64,000 bases of DNA from Tolypocladium sp. Sup5 PDA-1 (Eukaryota; Ascomycota; Sordariomycetes; Hypocreales; Ophiocordycipitaceae), in NCBI GenBank assembly GCA_000750105.3, contig JPHH03000002.1:1178001-1242000 (forward strand), given 5' to 3'. The position numbers were made by a program, and so were the translations under genes. Shown piece after piece: positions 33,062-43,802 of this stretch. The notes beneath the pieces were generated by a model, which was given only the letters and a program-made list of their open reading frames with translations, was not told the DNA's origin and did not search any database. How positions within the stretch are numbered: position 1 is the first letter of the stretch; every line of letters starts with the position of its first letter.

Positions 33062-34045
33062 ATGGCGCGCAGAGGACGTCCCGCTAAGCGCGAAGCAGCC
33101 CTGAGCGACGACGAGGCATCTGACCTCGAGCCCCAGCCCGTCGGCTCCTGGCCCAACTCCATCTCCCCAGACGACGACGACTTTGCCAGCGATGTCTCGC
33201 CCGGACCCGAACCTGCCGCCAACGGGGCCAGAGCCGATGCGGCCGGCGACGACGAAGGCGAAGACGATGACGAAGAGGAAGAGGAAGAGGAAGCCGACGG
33301 CCTCGGAGAAGACGTGTAGGGACGCCGTCCCCCGTTCGATGCGACGTGCTCACGAGTTGCAGGTTCATCGTCGAGGCCATCAAGAAGCACATGGTCGACG
33401 AAGACGTACGCGTCCCCGCCCCCGCTCGGGTGAGCTTGCTAACCCGCCATAGGGATCCCTCAAGTTCCTGGTCAAGTGGGAGGGCTGGGAGAAGAAGAGC
33501 GATCTGACCTGGGAGCCCGAGGATAACCTGATGTGAGCACCACCGCCCGAGCCGAGAGCGCCGCTAACGCACCATGCGCACAGGGAATCCGCCTCAGAAA
33601 TTCTGGAGCTCTACTTTGCCCGCATCGGCGGCCGCGACAAGATCTTCGACGAGTCGGACAAGGCGGCGCGAGGCAAGAAGCGCGGCAGGACATCCGGCGG
33701 AGCGCCCGCCGCCACGAAGCGATCGCGGAAGAACGGCGCCCACCCGGGAGATTCCACGCCCCCGGCAACCTCGAAGAAATGGAGCCCTCCCGCGGGGTCG
33801 TGGGAGGACGAGATTGAGTCCATCGACGCCTGCGAGGACGAGGGCAGCGGGAAGCTGGTCGTCTATCTTATCTGGAAGAACGGCCGCAAGACCAAGCACG
33901 AGACGGCCGTCATTTACAAAAAGTGCCCCCAAAAGGCAAGTCCGCGCGCTCTGCACACTGAACTTGGCTGACCGTATAGATGCTCCAATTCTACGAGCGA
34001 CACGTAAAGATCATCCGGGACGAGAGCAGGGCCGCGGCGGAATGA
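33062..34045 (+). CDS. HP1: Heterochromatin protein HP1 (chromodomain plus chromoshadow domain)
   Basis: Binds H3K9-methylated nucleosomes and, in Neurospora, is needed for DNA methylation at RIP-mutated DNA. Five exons encode 264 aa. Introns are 33316-33362, 33406-33452, 33533-33583 and 33936-33979. An acidic N-terminus is followed by the chromodomain at residues about 84-140 with aromatic-cage candidates Phe86, Trp108 and Trp111 (FIVEAI, FLVKWEGW) and WEPEDNLM. A basic hinge comes next (KKRGRTSGG, KRSRKNG). The chromoshadow domain at about 198-257 ends in the classic KKCPQKMLQFYERHVKII, assembled across the last intron. That intron has a GC donor (AAG|GCAAGT). Other domain arrangements are excluded by the two domains being in the right order and size. 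Confidence 0.96.
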
Positions 34046-34695
34046 CCCGGTCCTTGGAGATGGAGTTGGAGGCGTCAAGGGACTTGATTTTGGCACACGT
34101 TCTGTCCTGCAACTCGTTGGGAGAAGGGCATCTGAAAGACTTGCTGATGGGCGTGGCCCTTGTATGTATAATATGGCTTTCGACTGCCCTACTCGTACGG
34201 GTGGTCAAAACGTGCGTCGCATCTGCATCACCAGCTGGCGTAGCGCCTTTGGCGACCAATGGCGGCGCTCGGTTTTGCGCTCGGCGAGGTTGGGAGCGGC
34301 CCCACAGCGACGGCCGGGACCCCTGTGCCCTCCAGCCCTGCGATTTATTGAGACTGCCGTTAAAGTCGGTGGCGGGGCAACCATTATATGAGCGCCTGGT
34401 GGCTGCACGGGCGGCGCTGCACATTCCAGTCCTGCATTTTACTGATTCTGTTGATCGAAAAGCCAATCCAAACGACTTTGCAGCAGAGATTTCTTGGATA
34501 CCGGCTTCGCTGCGTTTGGCTCTGTCGCCGTCGCATCCCCCGCCTGGTTGGCCACGCTGGTATGTGCCAATTGGAGCGCGGTTTGAGCGCTGAACTAACC
34601 GAGATCCAGAGCTCACGCTGAAGCATTCCCATCGACGGCCCGACCCACGAGCCACCGACCCGTCACAGCCTCCGTTCTTGGAGACGGCCGCCGCC
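34046..34695. other. Intergenic, 650 bp
   Basis: 3' side of HP1 and promoter of the small membrane ORF. No feature is recognised. Confidence 0.5.
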
Positions 34696-34863
34696 ATGGT
34701 GCAAACAAACTACGTCATCGCCATCATCATCATCGTCCTCTTCGCCATCCTAGCCCTCGTGTCGTTTGGCATCTGGAAGCTGGTCCACGCCGCGCGGAGG
34801 GACCTCAGCGTCACCTCCGGGAGCAGCGGGAGCAGCGCGTCGAGCGGGATAGTAGACGACTGA
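34696..34863 (+). CDS. Small single-pass membrane protein, 55 aa
   Basis: The ATG has a strong Kozak context (GCCGCCATGG). The product starts MVQTNYVIAIIIIVLFAILA: a polar N-terminus, one strongly hydrophobic helix at residues about 7-30 (Ile/Leu/Val/Ala-rich), a short basic stretch (HAARRD) and a Ser/Gly tail ending IVDD. Positive-inside distribution suggests N-out, C-in orientation. No family is recognised. It is supported only by start context and the well-formed helix, so it is a candidate microprotein rather than an established gene. Confidence 0.5.
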   Translation: MVQTNYVIAIIIIVLFAILALVSFGIWKLVHAARRDLSVTSGSSGSSASSGIVDD

Positions 34864-35433
34864 CACCGCCGGACGACACCCTCGGGCCGTGCCGGCGTCG
34901 GCCGTGCACAAGGGCTGCTGCGGGGTGTCGACTGGACATGTGGGGGAACGAACAACTTTGGGCGACGTGGATCTGGGAACGGTATATACTCGGGGACGAT
35001 AATGAGGCATGAGATGGGCTTTCATGGTTGGCACATGGGATATGGATCAACGACACACTGTAGCATATGAGATCGGGTCGGCGCATGGCATCATTGGGAT
35101 TGGGACGGTCATAGACTAGCAGCATATTGAGCTCAGCATGAATAACACGCCTTCACCACGCCTGCCCTCACTGCTTGCCGCGCATCTCTGACTGTTGTTC
35201 ACCCCACGGGGCAAATATGGCATCTCGGCCTCGGCCCGTGACGAACAGTATATTGTTTGGATGAATTTGTGGCCGTTTGCGAATCGACAAAGCCTCGAAT
35301 CACCGTCACAACCATCTATATAAGCCGGCCGGGTCTCCAGCCTGGCCAGCCCCCGACAGTACAATTCCACATCCTAAACCAAAGCCCGTACCTTTCACGT
35401 ATCCAAACAGAGCTCCTCGGCCGCACAGCCAGA
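34864..35433. other. Intergenic, 570 bp
   Basis: Holds the promoter of the following locus; otherwise empty. Confidence 0.5.
35315..35324 (+). promoter_or_regulatory. TATA box of the 35.4-kb locus
   Basis: TCTATATAAG, about 110 bp ahead of the ATG at 35434. Confidence 0.55.
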
Positions 35434-36282
35434 ATGAACAACTCCAACGCCTTCCGAGGCGAGTCGCCGGCGGTGGACACCCTGCGCGGGGTGACAGAGC
35501 ATACGGAGTCACGAGGCGTTTGGCCTTCCTTGACCCCGGCGATGGACGTCGGATCCACGCCAGAGCGTGCCCCGGCCTCCGACATTGCCAGCATTGCACC
35601 CTCGGAGCCTGCGGTCGATTCGCCGCAGGAGCGGGATCGCAAGTTGCTCAGGCTGCTGGTCAGCATCGAGGAGCAGCTCGAGGAAAGGCTCGCCAAGAAG
35701 ACGCAAAAGCTGCAGCGTGTCGCGCGGGATGAGCTGCAGACACAGTGGCGGGCCTTGAGAGCGACCCCGTGGCATTAGTAGCCAGCGGACAAGCGGCTCG
35801 AGCTAGAACGCGTACAGTTCATCCTCGAAAACAGATGCAATCCCTTTGGCAAAGAGATGGTCGGAATGTTGCAGTCGGCCAAGATCCGCAGGGAAAACGC
35901 CGAGTATAAAATTACCTACGTTACAGAGTCGCTGCAGTTCGCAAGGGGCTTGATGCAGCAGGGGGTGCGAGAGTTGCATGGGGGAGAGGGAGACGTAGAG
36001 GAAGACGAGAGCGGTGCGTCTCGACCCGAGCCTCCTGGAGAAGGCGCCCCAGAGCCGCCGCCCGCTCTCACCACCACGGGAACCACGAGCCAAAGCACCT
36101 GTTCGTTGGACCGCCTCTCCCTCCAGGATATAGACCAGGCCGGGGACATGGCCGCCGAGGAGGACCGCATTGCGAGCAAGTGTGCGGAAATGCTGCAGCC
36201 CATGACGGAGGAGCAGCGCCGTGCTTTCCTGGCCGTCATGCAGTTTACCTTTTCGTTGTGGTCCAAGGACCTGGGGAAGTGA
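35434..36282 (+). pseudogene. Coiled-coil protein gene interrupted by tandem in-frame TAG TAG codons
   Basis: One reading frame of 280 sense codons runs from ATG 35434 to the stop at 36282, broken only by TAG TAG at 35776-35781. Before it, residues about 65-114 form a charged helix (LLRLLVSIEEQLEERLAKKT). After it the helix continues (DKRLELERVQFILENRCNPF, then SAKIRRENAEYKI), so both halves look like one protein. A Pro/Thr-rich linker and a last helix (EEQRRAFLAVMQFTFSLWSK) end it. I do not recognise the family. Alternatives: a 63-nt intron 35719-35781 that ends in TAG and keeps frame but has a poor donor (GTCGCG); two separate genes; stop-codon readthrough. The TATA box shows it is or was a real gene. 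Confidence 0.5.
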
Positions 36283-36609
36283 GAATCATGGCTCACGGCT
36301 GGCATCATAACGCCGGCTTGCCGGCTCTCTACATGGATTGTCTTGACGCAAAGGAAATTAGATGGTGATTAGGTCATGGCTTTGATATTGAATTTTATAC
36401 TCTTGAATGAGCCAAGCACGAGCGTTGCTTGCGAACGATCCTTGATTCATCCAACCGCACAGCCCGAACTGGCAATACAGAACATAAGCCAGCCCCCCAA
36501 GAAGTTTGTCTCTGTCCGTCTAATTCACGCTCGTCTTCCAATCCGTTGTTATCTGAATTTCAACGCCTCCTCGGTGAACGCACTGGCGCATGAACTGCAG
36601 AGGACTAGC
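36283..36609. other. Convergent intergenic region, 327 bp
   Basis: 3' region of the interrupted gene and of the collagen-like gene. Nothing recognised. Confidence 0.5.
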
Positions 36610-38141
36610 TTAAGCAGCAGCAGCCACCCGAGTCGGGGTATGGACTATTCGCGTTAGCATTTTGATTCCAGGGGTAGACCCCACAACTGGACTCACGGGG
36701 CACGTCGCCGACGGCTCGCGGGTTCACGGTGTCGTACCGCCCCTTGACATTCGCTCCTCGGGCCTTGAGGACGTCTTGCTGTTCAGGGGCAGCCTGGTCG
36801 GTAGCAGGAGCCGTGGGATCCTGTGCGTTCGCCGACGTGGTGGGAGCATCATCAGATCCTGCTGCCTGTGCTTGCTCATTCTCTTTGCCAGCTTCAAAAG
36901 CCGTAGGATCCGCGTCGACGGCTCCGACGTCATCTTGACGGTCCTCGGTTGCCAGAGCTCCCACACCATTTCCATTGTCGAGATCACCGGCGTCACCCTC
37001 GGCTGCGTCACCGGCCTCGAGATCGTCTTCATCAGCTGCAAGCGCATTGACGTTGCCTCTGTCGGCATCGCCATCCCGGCGCTCCCCCAGAGCATTAGTC
37101 TCGCCACCCTCTTCGGCTTCTAGAGCCGTAATGTCATCCTCGCGGCCCTCAAGACCCTCCTCCCGCTCCTCGAGACCTGAAGCATCCTCCTCACGCTCCA
37201 GAGCCTGGAATTCATCCTCGCCTCGCTCTTCGAGAAGCTGGATGTCGGCCGCGTACTTTTCGAGAGTCATGCCATCATCTCGGCGGCCAAGGAAACTCTC
37301 CAGGGGGTTTCGCGCCTCGACGCCGTCCTGGTCGTATTAGCCGGCAGTCTTCCGGGCCAAGGGTTCACTTACCTGGCCGCCGCCTAGGAGAGCACCAAGG
37401 CGTGCGAAGACGCCGCCGGGAGCTTCGTTGTCGCGTCGGTGGGCTCTGTTGGCACGGTTGGCTCGTTTGGCGCCGCGGTTGCGTCCCTGGTTTGCTCCGC
37501 GGTTTGCCGCACGGTTTGCGCCTCTATTGTCCCTGTTAGCACGCCGCGTCCCGCGCCCCACGCTTTACGTACCTGTTGGTTCGGTTGCCCTTCTTGCCCC
37601 TGTTGCCCTTCTTGCCCCTGTTGCCCTTCTTGCCCCTGTTGCCCTTCTTGCCCCTTTTGCCCCTGTTGCCCTTTTTGCCCCTGTTGCCCTTTTTGCCCCT
37701 TTTGGCTCTTCGCTTCCCCTGTTTGCCGCGCTTTGCTCCTCGCTTCCCACGCTTCGCTCCTCGTTTGGCACCGAGAGCGTTGGCCCCGTTGGCTCCATTG
37801 TTGGCACTGTTTTGGGCTCCGTTCTGGACCCCGTTCTGGACCCCGTTCTGGGTGCCGTTGTTGACGCCGTTGTTGACACTGTCGGCACCGTTAGCACCCC
37901 GCTTGTCGATGGTGTTTGGCGGCGCAGTAATGTTTGCCGCCCGCGGGTCGAGCGAATTGTCAACCGTCTGTTCAGGCGGATCAACGCTGACGGCTGTGGA
38001 TTGGTTAGCAACCCTGCCTCGAGATGGTTCTCAACACTTACACCGGTAGGACGACCCGTCGCCTGCCCCATTGGCAGGAACGGCAGAGATGAGCGGCACC
38101 GCGGCGACGATGGCGCAGGCAAGGACCTCTGTAATCTTCAT
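36610..38141 (-). CDS. Secreted collagen-like, Asn/Gly-repeat, polyampholytic protein (unknown family)
   Basis: Five exons encode 445 aa. Introns are 37994-38041, 37524-37572, 37328-37372 and 36645-36696, all with good donors and most with CTAAC branch points. Residues 1-20 are a signal peptide (MKITEVLACAIVAAVPLISA). Then follow: an IDKRG Kex2-type site; an Asn/Gly-rich repeat region (NGVQNGVQNGAQN); a very basic region (GAKRGAKRGKRG) leading into collagen-type Gly-X-Y repeats of GKKGNR; a second basic Asn/Ala repeat (ANRAANRGANQGRNRG); GGVFARLGALLGGG; and from about residue 225 an acidic part (LEEREEGLEGREDD) continuing to the C-terminus. The molecule thus has a strongly positive half and a strongly negative half. 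No Cys occurs in the spliced mature product. Function is unknown; cell-surface, matrix or spore-coat roles are guesses. If the last intron is retained, translation ends at 36605 with a different tail ending GGCCCLS. Confidence 0.8.
37583..37702. repeat. 18-bp tandem repeat encoding collagen-like GKKGNR units
   Basis: On the plus strand, TTGCCCCTGTTGCCCTTC-type units recur six to seven times with some nine-base partial units. In the minus-strand gene this reads GKKGNR/GKRGKK. Confidence 0.9.
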
Positions 38142-39572
38142 ATTGACGGTTTCGGGCAAGAAGTTGAGACCGAGACGATAACGACAGTGGCCCGCACTGC
38201 AGTGGTAGAAATGTAACACAGAAAGAGTATATCCTCAGTCACAGACTAGAGATCAAATACAAGTAATAGCAATGAAAGCGAGATTGAAATAGGACGAGGC
38301 AACCGGAGACGTGCCAACCTTTATATTCAAGTGCTCGGATCAGAAGTCGTGTTAACTGAACCTTGCGAAGCCGCGTCTGCTCAACTTGACTCGGATTCAA
38401 CTCCATGGAGTGACGTGCGACTGACCTCCGGCAGCGGGATTTGGGCGTTCCCGAGTCCACGAAGCGATAGCCGAAACGCCCCAGTCGACATGGACCTTGG
38501 CGATCTCGGCGATTTCCCCAACCCAGCAAGCACCAATGGCCTCGAGGCCTGCCTGGGATAGATTGATCGACGAGTCGTCAGTGGCACCACGAACCGAGAC
38601 TGCCAGGGTGGCCCATGTCAGGTGCCGTTCTCGACCGTGGGCCCGCCGGCAGTTCGGTTTGACGTGAGGCTGCATCCTGAGACGAGGAAACATGGGGCGG
38701 CAGGGACGTGCTCCATAGTCTAAAAACAAGCTTGTCGAGTTGTCAATGTTTCACGGAGCGGATGCCGAGCTGCCGGGGGCGGTTTGAGCCGTTCTGGCGA
38801 TCGCGTTCGCAGCGTACGGTCTGATGATGCCACGGGATGACCGTTGATGGCGACTCGGGTCGATGCCGTGCGCTGTTTTGTCGGTGGATTGGCGTTATGC
38901 GGGTGAAGCGAGGCGGTCAAGACACAGACGAGGGTGCCGAGTCAAGCCCGGCGCGGCTCAGGAGAATCCGTTGGTCCGTCCCCCGGAGCGCAATGCCTTG
39001 CACCGACAACACCAAGAGTCCAAGACGCAAATCTGCGCTGGCATCGCAACTCAAAAGAACGGGTCGACGGGGCCGCTGAATCGTACAACCGTCGACGGCG
39101 AGTGCATGCGGCCCTCGTCACCGTTCCTTGCCGCGCCCTCCACGGGCAGCTCGACGGCCGCTCGTCTTCCAACCGCAGCAGACCAGCTTTCAAACCGCCA
39201 AGGCCCATCTGGCGAGCGTCGCCGGCCGGCTCCATTGCGGCCTCTTCGGGATGCCTCTGCGTAATGTTACACCCCAGGCTCGGAACCAGCCCGAACGCGA
39301 ACCATGACGACGTTTGGCGTCAAACACGAGCAACACCTCACAGACACGCGCGGGACGGAACAGACGAGCTGCAGCGCTGACGTGCATCCCTTTGCTGCGG
39401 TTTGTCTTGCATCGCCAAGGGGACGCGCATGCATGTGAAATCAGATGCCCTCAAACGTGACATGCGGCTCGTGTATTCTTCCACCTTGGTCCGGCAACCG
39501 CCCGTACATGCCCTGGTATCTATGGATCCCCAACCGCCTGAAGCGGCGTCTATCATGCTCCCCGTCTATGAC
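38142..39572. other. Intergenic, 1.4 kb
   Basis: Promoter of the collagen-like gene at the left (a GGATATAC-type TATA-like site lies about 85 bp upstream of its start) and 3' region of the sucrase/ferredoxin-like gene at the right. No gene supported. Confidence 0.5.
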
Positions 39573-40736
39573 CTACCAGCTCGTCAAGCCCCTGGCTCTG
39601 TCGAACCCGCCCCTGAGCTGGCTCTCGGGCTTGACAACCTTGCCCTTGAGCACCGTGTACCGCACCAGGTTCTCGCAGTCCTCGGGCTTTACCCTCGCGA
39701 GCCAGATGCACTGGCCGGCGCCCACGTCGCCATCGCCGTCACCGTTCTTCGTCCCGTTGCCGTTCTCCGCGCCATCGTTGGTCCCGTCGGCCTCCACGTC
39801 ATCCTGCCCAAAGGCATTCGGCCGGCGGTACACCATGACGTTCGCCGAGTACTTGTGCCCGCCGACATGGCTGATGAAGTAGATGCCCACGCCGCCCGGC
39901 CGCTCGTCGTGCAGGTCGCGGTACAGCCCCAGCGGGCGCAGGTGCCGCTCAAGCTCCTTCCGCAGCAGCGGCGCGCTCTGTCCGCAGCGGGCGTCGCGCG
40001 TCTTCTGGCTGCACATGAGGATGACGGCGCTGTGCGGGCACGCCTTGGTGGCGAGGGCCGGGATGGACGGGTCCGGGCCCGGGAGGCTGCGCGGCAGGTT
40101 GGCCGGGCGGAGCGGCGAGGTGTTTGTCGGCGCGGCGTTGACGAGGCCGTCGATGAGCGTCGGGACGTTGCGGGGGTGGACGTTGTGGACGAGGGTGAAG
40201 GCGGGGAGGAGGAGGACGGTGGTGGGTTCGGAATAGTCGCTGGTGTCGTGGGGAGTGGGCATGTTGGACGCCGAGAGCATGAGTTTCTGCGTTGTCAGTG
40301 GTGATGATACGGGTGAGCCAGCTCAAAGGACACGACGACTCACCCCGTTCTTGGGCCCGTCCGCCCTGCCGACCGCCTCCATGACGCTCCCCCTCTCATC
40401 CCCCACGTCCCTCACCCAGTCCGCCTTGCCCGTCCCCACAACCATGTGCGTGCTCCACCCCTTGATCTGCCCGTACAGCACGTCCTCCTCGTCAATCTTG
40501 AACCCGCGCGGGTACCGCACGCTGCAGCTGTCGCAGTCGCGCAGGCACTCGTCGCCGTCCGCCTCCGGGTCCGTCTTGGCGAACAGCTCCGTCGCGGCCG
40601 GGGCGCCGTTGCCGTTGGCGCCGGGCCGCCCCAGCACCGACGACATGAGGGACTTGAGCGAGACGGCCATCTTCTGCTTGACGGGCATGCGCGGGGGCGG
40701 TGCTGCGGGCGGTGCTGCGGATGGTGGAGGAGGCAT
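39573..40736 (-). CDS. Sucrase/ferredoxin-like (thioredoxin-fold, AIM32-related) protein
   Basis: Two exons encode 368 aa; the intron is 40287-40343 and joins DGPKNG to KLMLSASNMPTP. Members have a thioredoxin-like ferredoxin fold and the yeast relative Aim32 is a mitochondrial Fe-S/redox protein. Visible family features: LRDCDSCSVRYPRGF near residues 80-95, GQIKGWSTHMVVGTGKADW, the central Cys region CSQKTRDARCG, and the C-terminal HVGGHKYSANVMVY segment that supplies the ligand histidines, followed by ENLVRYTVLKGKV. An Asn/Gly/Asp-rich loop (TNDGAENGNGTKNG) interrupts the last part. The N-terminus is Pro/Ala-rich from the ATG at 40736; a second Met (MPVKQKMAVSL) 16 codons later could be the start. 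Confidence 0.88.
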
Positions 40737-41456
40737 GGCAAGGGAAGAGGGAAGAGGGCCAGTTATATGGACCGTACGACCGGCGCGCAACGCTTGGTAA
40801 TGCCAACGAACCGGGCCGGCCAACCACTTTTCTGGGGTCGGCGAATTTTGCGCCGCCTATTCGTGGTGTGTGTGGGCGCGCTCCTTATCAGATCCGAAAC
40901 GGCTGGCGGCGGCTCCGGCAAACCACAAGCCCGTTCGTCCGTCGCGACAGCAATTTATAAACGTCGCAATGTCCAGTGTATATTTTCGCAGGCCCTCGCT
41001 CAACGTCAGCGCATACGTACTCTCTTAAACTCGCCGTCACCGCCCAACGCCCCTCCCCGACGACCCGTGCCCTCTGCGCCTACATCGCCGCGTATCTCCG
41101 AGCCTCACTTATCAGATCCTCCCAGCCCACCCCCGCCTCCGGGCTGCGTGCCCCTGTCTTGGCACCGGGCCCCTGCACGCCGGCTGCATCCCACAGCCAT
41201 CTCCGAAGATCCGGCGTGGTTGCATTTGCGTACGAATGCATTGGCTGCTCGAGTGGATTCCGTCTACTAGCCGGGCGTCGTAATGCTTATTATTCGCCAA
41301 CGGCGGATTCCTCATTGGGCGTGGGATGACGCTATGCGGCCATTCCCGAGAGCCTCGTCATCGGCATCCGTCAAAGGCGTCACCAGGAATGGCTGACCAA
41401 GTGCTCGGAATTCAAGCCCACATGCATTAGACGCATCAATGAAACTACCCGCTCGT
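40737..41456. other. Intergenic, 720 bp
   Basis: Promoter of the sucrase/ferredoxin-like gene and 3' end of the acyltransferase gene. Nothing recognised. Confidence 0.5.
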
Positions 41457-43802
41457 TCACGTGTTCTTCTTCCTCGCCTCGTCGTACTCGTCCTCCTCGC
41501 TGTCCTCGTCCTCCTCGCCCCCCGCCTGCATCTTCACCTGCTCCGACTTCTTCCGCCGGTCCTTCATCGCCGCGCGAATCTTCCTGCTCGCCTCGCTGAA
41601 GCCCTCGGCCGAGTCCAGCGTCGTGAACCCGCCGATGGGGAACCCGCCCGACCCCAGCCCGCCGCCCGCGCTGCTCGACCGCGAGCGGCTCCTGGACCGC
41701 GACGGCGGCCGCGTCGAGAAGATGCCCACCGCGCCGATGTTGCTGAACGAGTCGTTCCGCGGCAGCGCCCGGCTCGACTGCGTCGTGCTCCGGCGCGACA
41801 GCGACGGCGGCGACTCGGCCTCGAAGCCGAAGCCGGAGCTCGACTGGTCGCTGTCGCGGCGCCTGCGCGCGTCCGCCTGCGCGCCCGCCCCCTCGACCCT
41901 GGAGACGTCCGGCACCAGGCGCGTCTTGTCAAAATCGGAGAACATGTCCGGGCCCAGCTCGTTGATCAGGTCCGTCACCTGCGCGCTCAGCTCCGCCCGC
42001 CGCACCCGCAGCTTGTGGATGTTGAACGTCGACGTCGGCACCAGGCACAGCACCAGCGGCCGCAGCGACTTGAAGATGTCCATGCCCACCTCGCCGAAGC
42101 GCAGCGCCGCAAAGGTGACGCCGATCATGGCCGGCCACACGGCCAGGTACACGGCCCACAGCGGCACCCACCCCGGCACGCGGCCCCCGAGGCGGTCGTG
42201 CCACACCTTGGCCACGACGGCGATGGAGTAGGCGTGGTACAGCGTCGGCGCGAGGCCCAGCGCCACCAGGATCTTCCACGTCGCCATGACGTCGCGCCCG
42301 CGCACCTTGACCGTCGACCCCGCGAGCGCCGTCTTGGCCTTTCGCCGGCTGATGATCTTGGTCGCGACGAAGACGGGCGCGAACATGAGCAGCCCCGGCA
42401 CCGTGCAGAGGAAGAGGACGGCCAGCTTGGCGGAGCGGTAGGCGAAGAGGAGGAGCACCTTGAGGATGGACATGCGCGCGTACTGCACCTGGTGGTCTTT
42501 GAGGTTCAGGTACCGCAGCTGCGAGTTGTAGTCCTTGACCGACCCGGACAGCGACGAGATGCGCTCGTCGTCCTTGTAGCGCTCGTAGCCCATGGCCAGC
42601 CGCCGGTTGAGCTCCACCACCACCGGCAGCGGCAGCTTCTTGCCCGTGGGGTTGTACAGCCGCCGCGCCGCCTGGATCATCATCAGCGTGTCGTAGTCGG
42701 GCGCCGACACCGTCACCGAGCTCAGCGCCTGGTACACCGTGTCGAGCAGCTGCCCGATGGCCTCGCGCCGCCGGTTGTTGCGGTACAGCTCCACCAGGTG
42801 CTGCGGGATCTCGAACGGCGTCCCGAACTCGACGACGGCGCGCGAGCGGAACTTGTGCGGGTGGAAGTAGTTCATGCCCACCGGCACGATCTTGAGCCCG
42901 CACCCGGGCGACTCGGCCAGCGCCCCCAGCGCCATGATGGCCACGCCGGCCTTGAGCGGGAGCAGCTCCGTGCGGTCGTGGCTGCCGCCCTCGGGGAAGA
43001 TGCCCACGCACCCGCCGTTGCGCAGCCGCGCGAACACGGCCTCGTACACCTTGGTCTGGTCGATGTGCGGGGCCAGCCTGTACTCGGTGCCCCCGAAGCC
43101 CGGCGCGGGGCCTCTGAGCCTGGCGTCGGCGAAGCGCCCCTCGGCGTCGACGTCGTCGCGGCCGGTGAGCTGCTGCATGGCGATCCGGCCCTTGAACGGC
43201 CGCTTGGTGCGGATCTCCTCGGGGCCGATGATCTCGGCGATGTCGACGCTCGCGCCCGTCGTCTTCTTGCCCGGCGGGAGGAACAGCATGCCCTGCAGCT
43301 CGCCCTCGCCCTCGCCGAACCTCGTGCCCACGCCGCGGATCAGCGTCGGGTCGCCGATCGGGTCGGGGAGGTAGATGCGGCCGGTGGCGGGCCTGGCCGA
43401 GTCCTGCGCGCGTCCGACGGGCACGGAGCCGACCTGCCGCGAGCCCCAGCCGATGAAGCCGTGGACCGATTTTTGGGCAATGAGCAGCGACACGCGCCGG
43501 CCCGCCTCGTGGCGGAGGGTCCGCTGGAGGATGAGGGCATCGACAAACTGCGAGCGTCAGCGCGGCCCCGGGCGCGGCGGCTCGTCACTCACCTGGTTCG
43601 CGTGCGGCGCCGCGACGAACAGCACCGGGCCGGACTGCGGGACCCTCCACGATCCCCTCGGCACCACCTCGCGGAAGAACAGGTCGACCAGGTTGCCCAG
43701 GACGTAGAGGAACAGGTCGTACTTCCACTTCATCATCGGATACAGCTCCTTTTTCGGGGGCGGCCGCCCGGCGGCCGTCTCTTCGCGCTCGTCGTGAGGC
43801 AT
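41457..43802 (-). CDS. SCT1: Glycerol-3-phosphate O-acyltransferase (Sct1/Gpt2 type)
   Basis: First step of glycerolipid synthesis, in the ER membrane. Two exons encode 766 aa; the intron 43548-43592 lies inside the catalytic box, joining VAAPHANQ to FVDALILQ so that the His and Asp of the PlsC motif come from different exons. Further motifs are GSVPVGRAQD, VGIFPEGGSHDRTELLPLKAG (motif III) and IVPVGMNYFH (motif IV). Hydrophobic helices follow at about residues 470-500 and 530-600 (LLLFAYRSAKLAVLFLCTVPGL region). The C-terminal 170 aa are disordered, Ser/Arg-rich (SRSRSRSRSSS) and end in an acidic tail (GGEEDEDSEEDEYDE), resembling the phosphorylated tails of yeast Sct1 and Gpt2. Confidence 0.94.
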
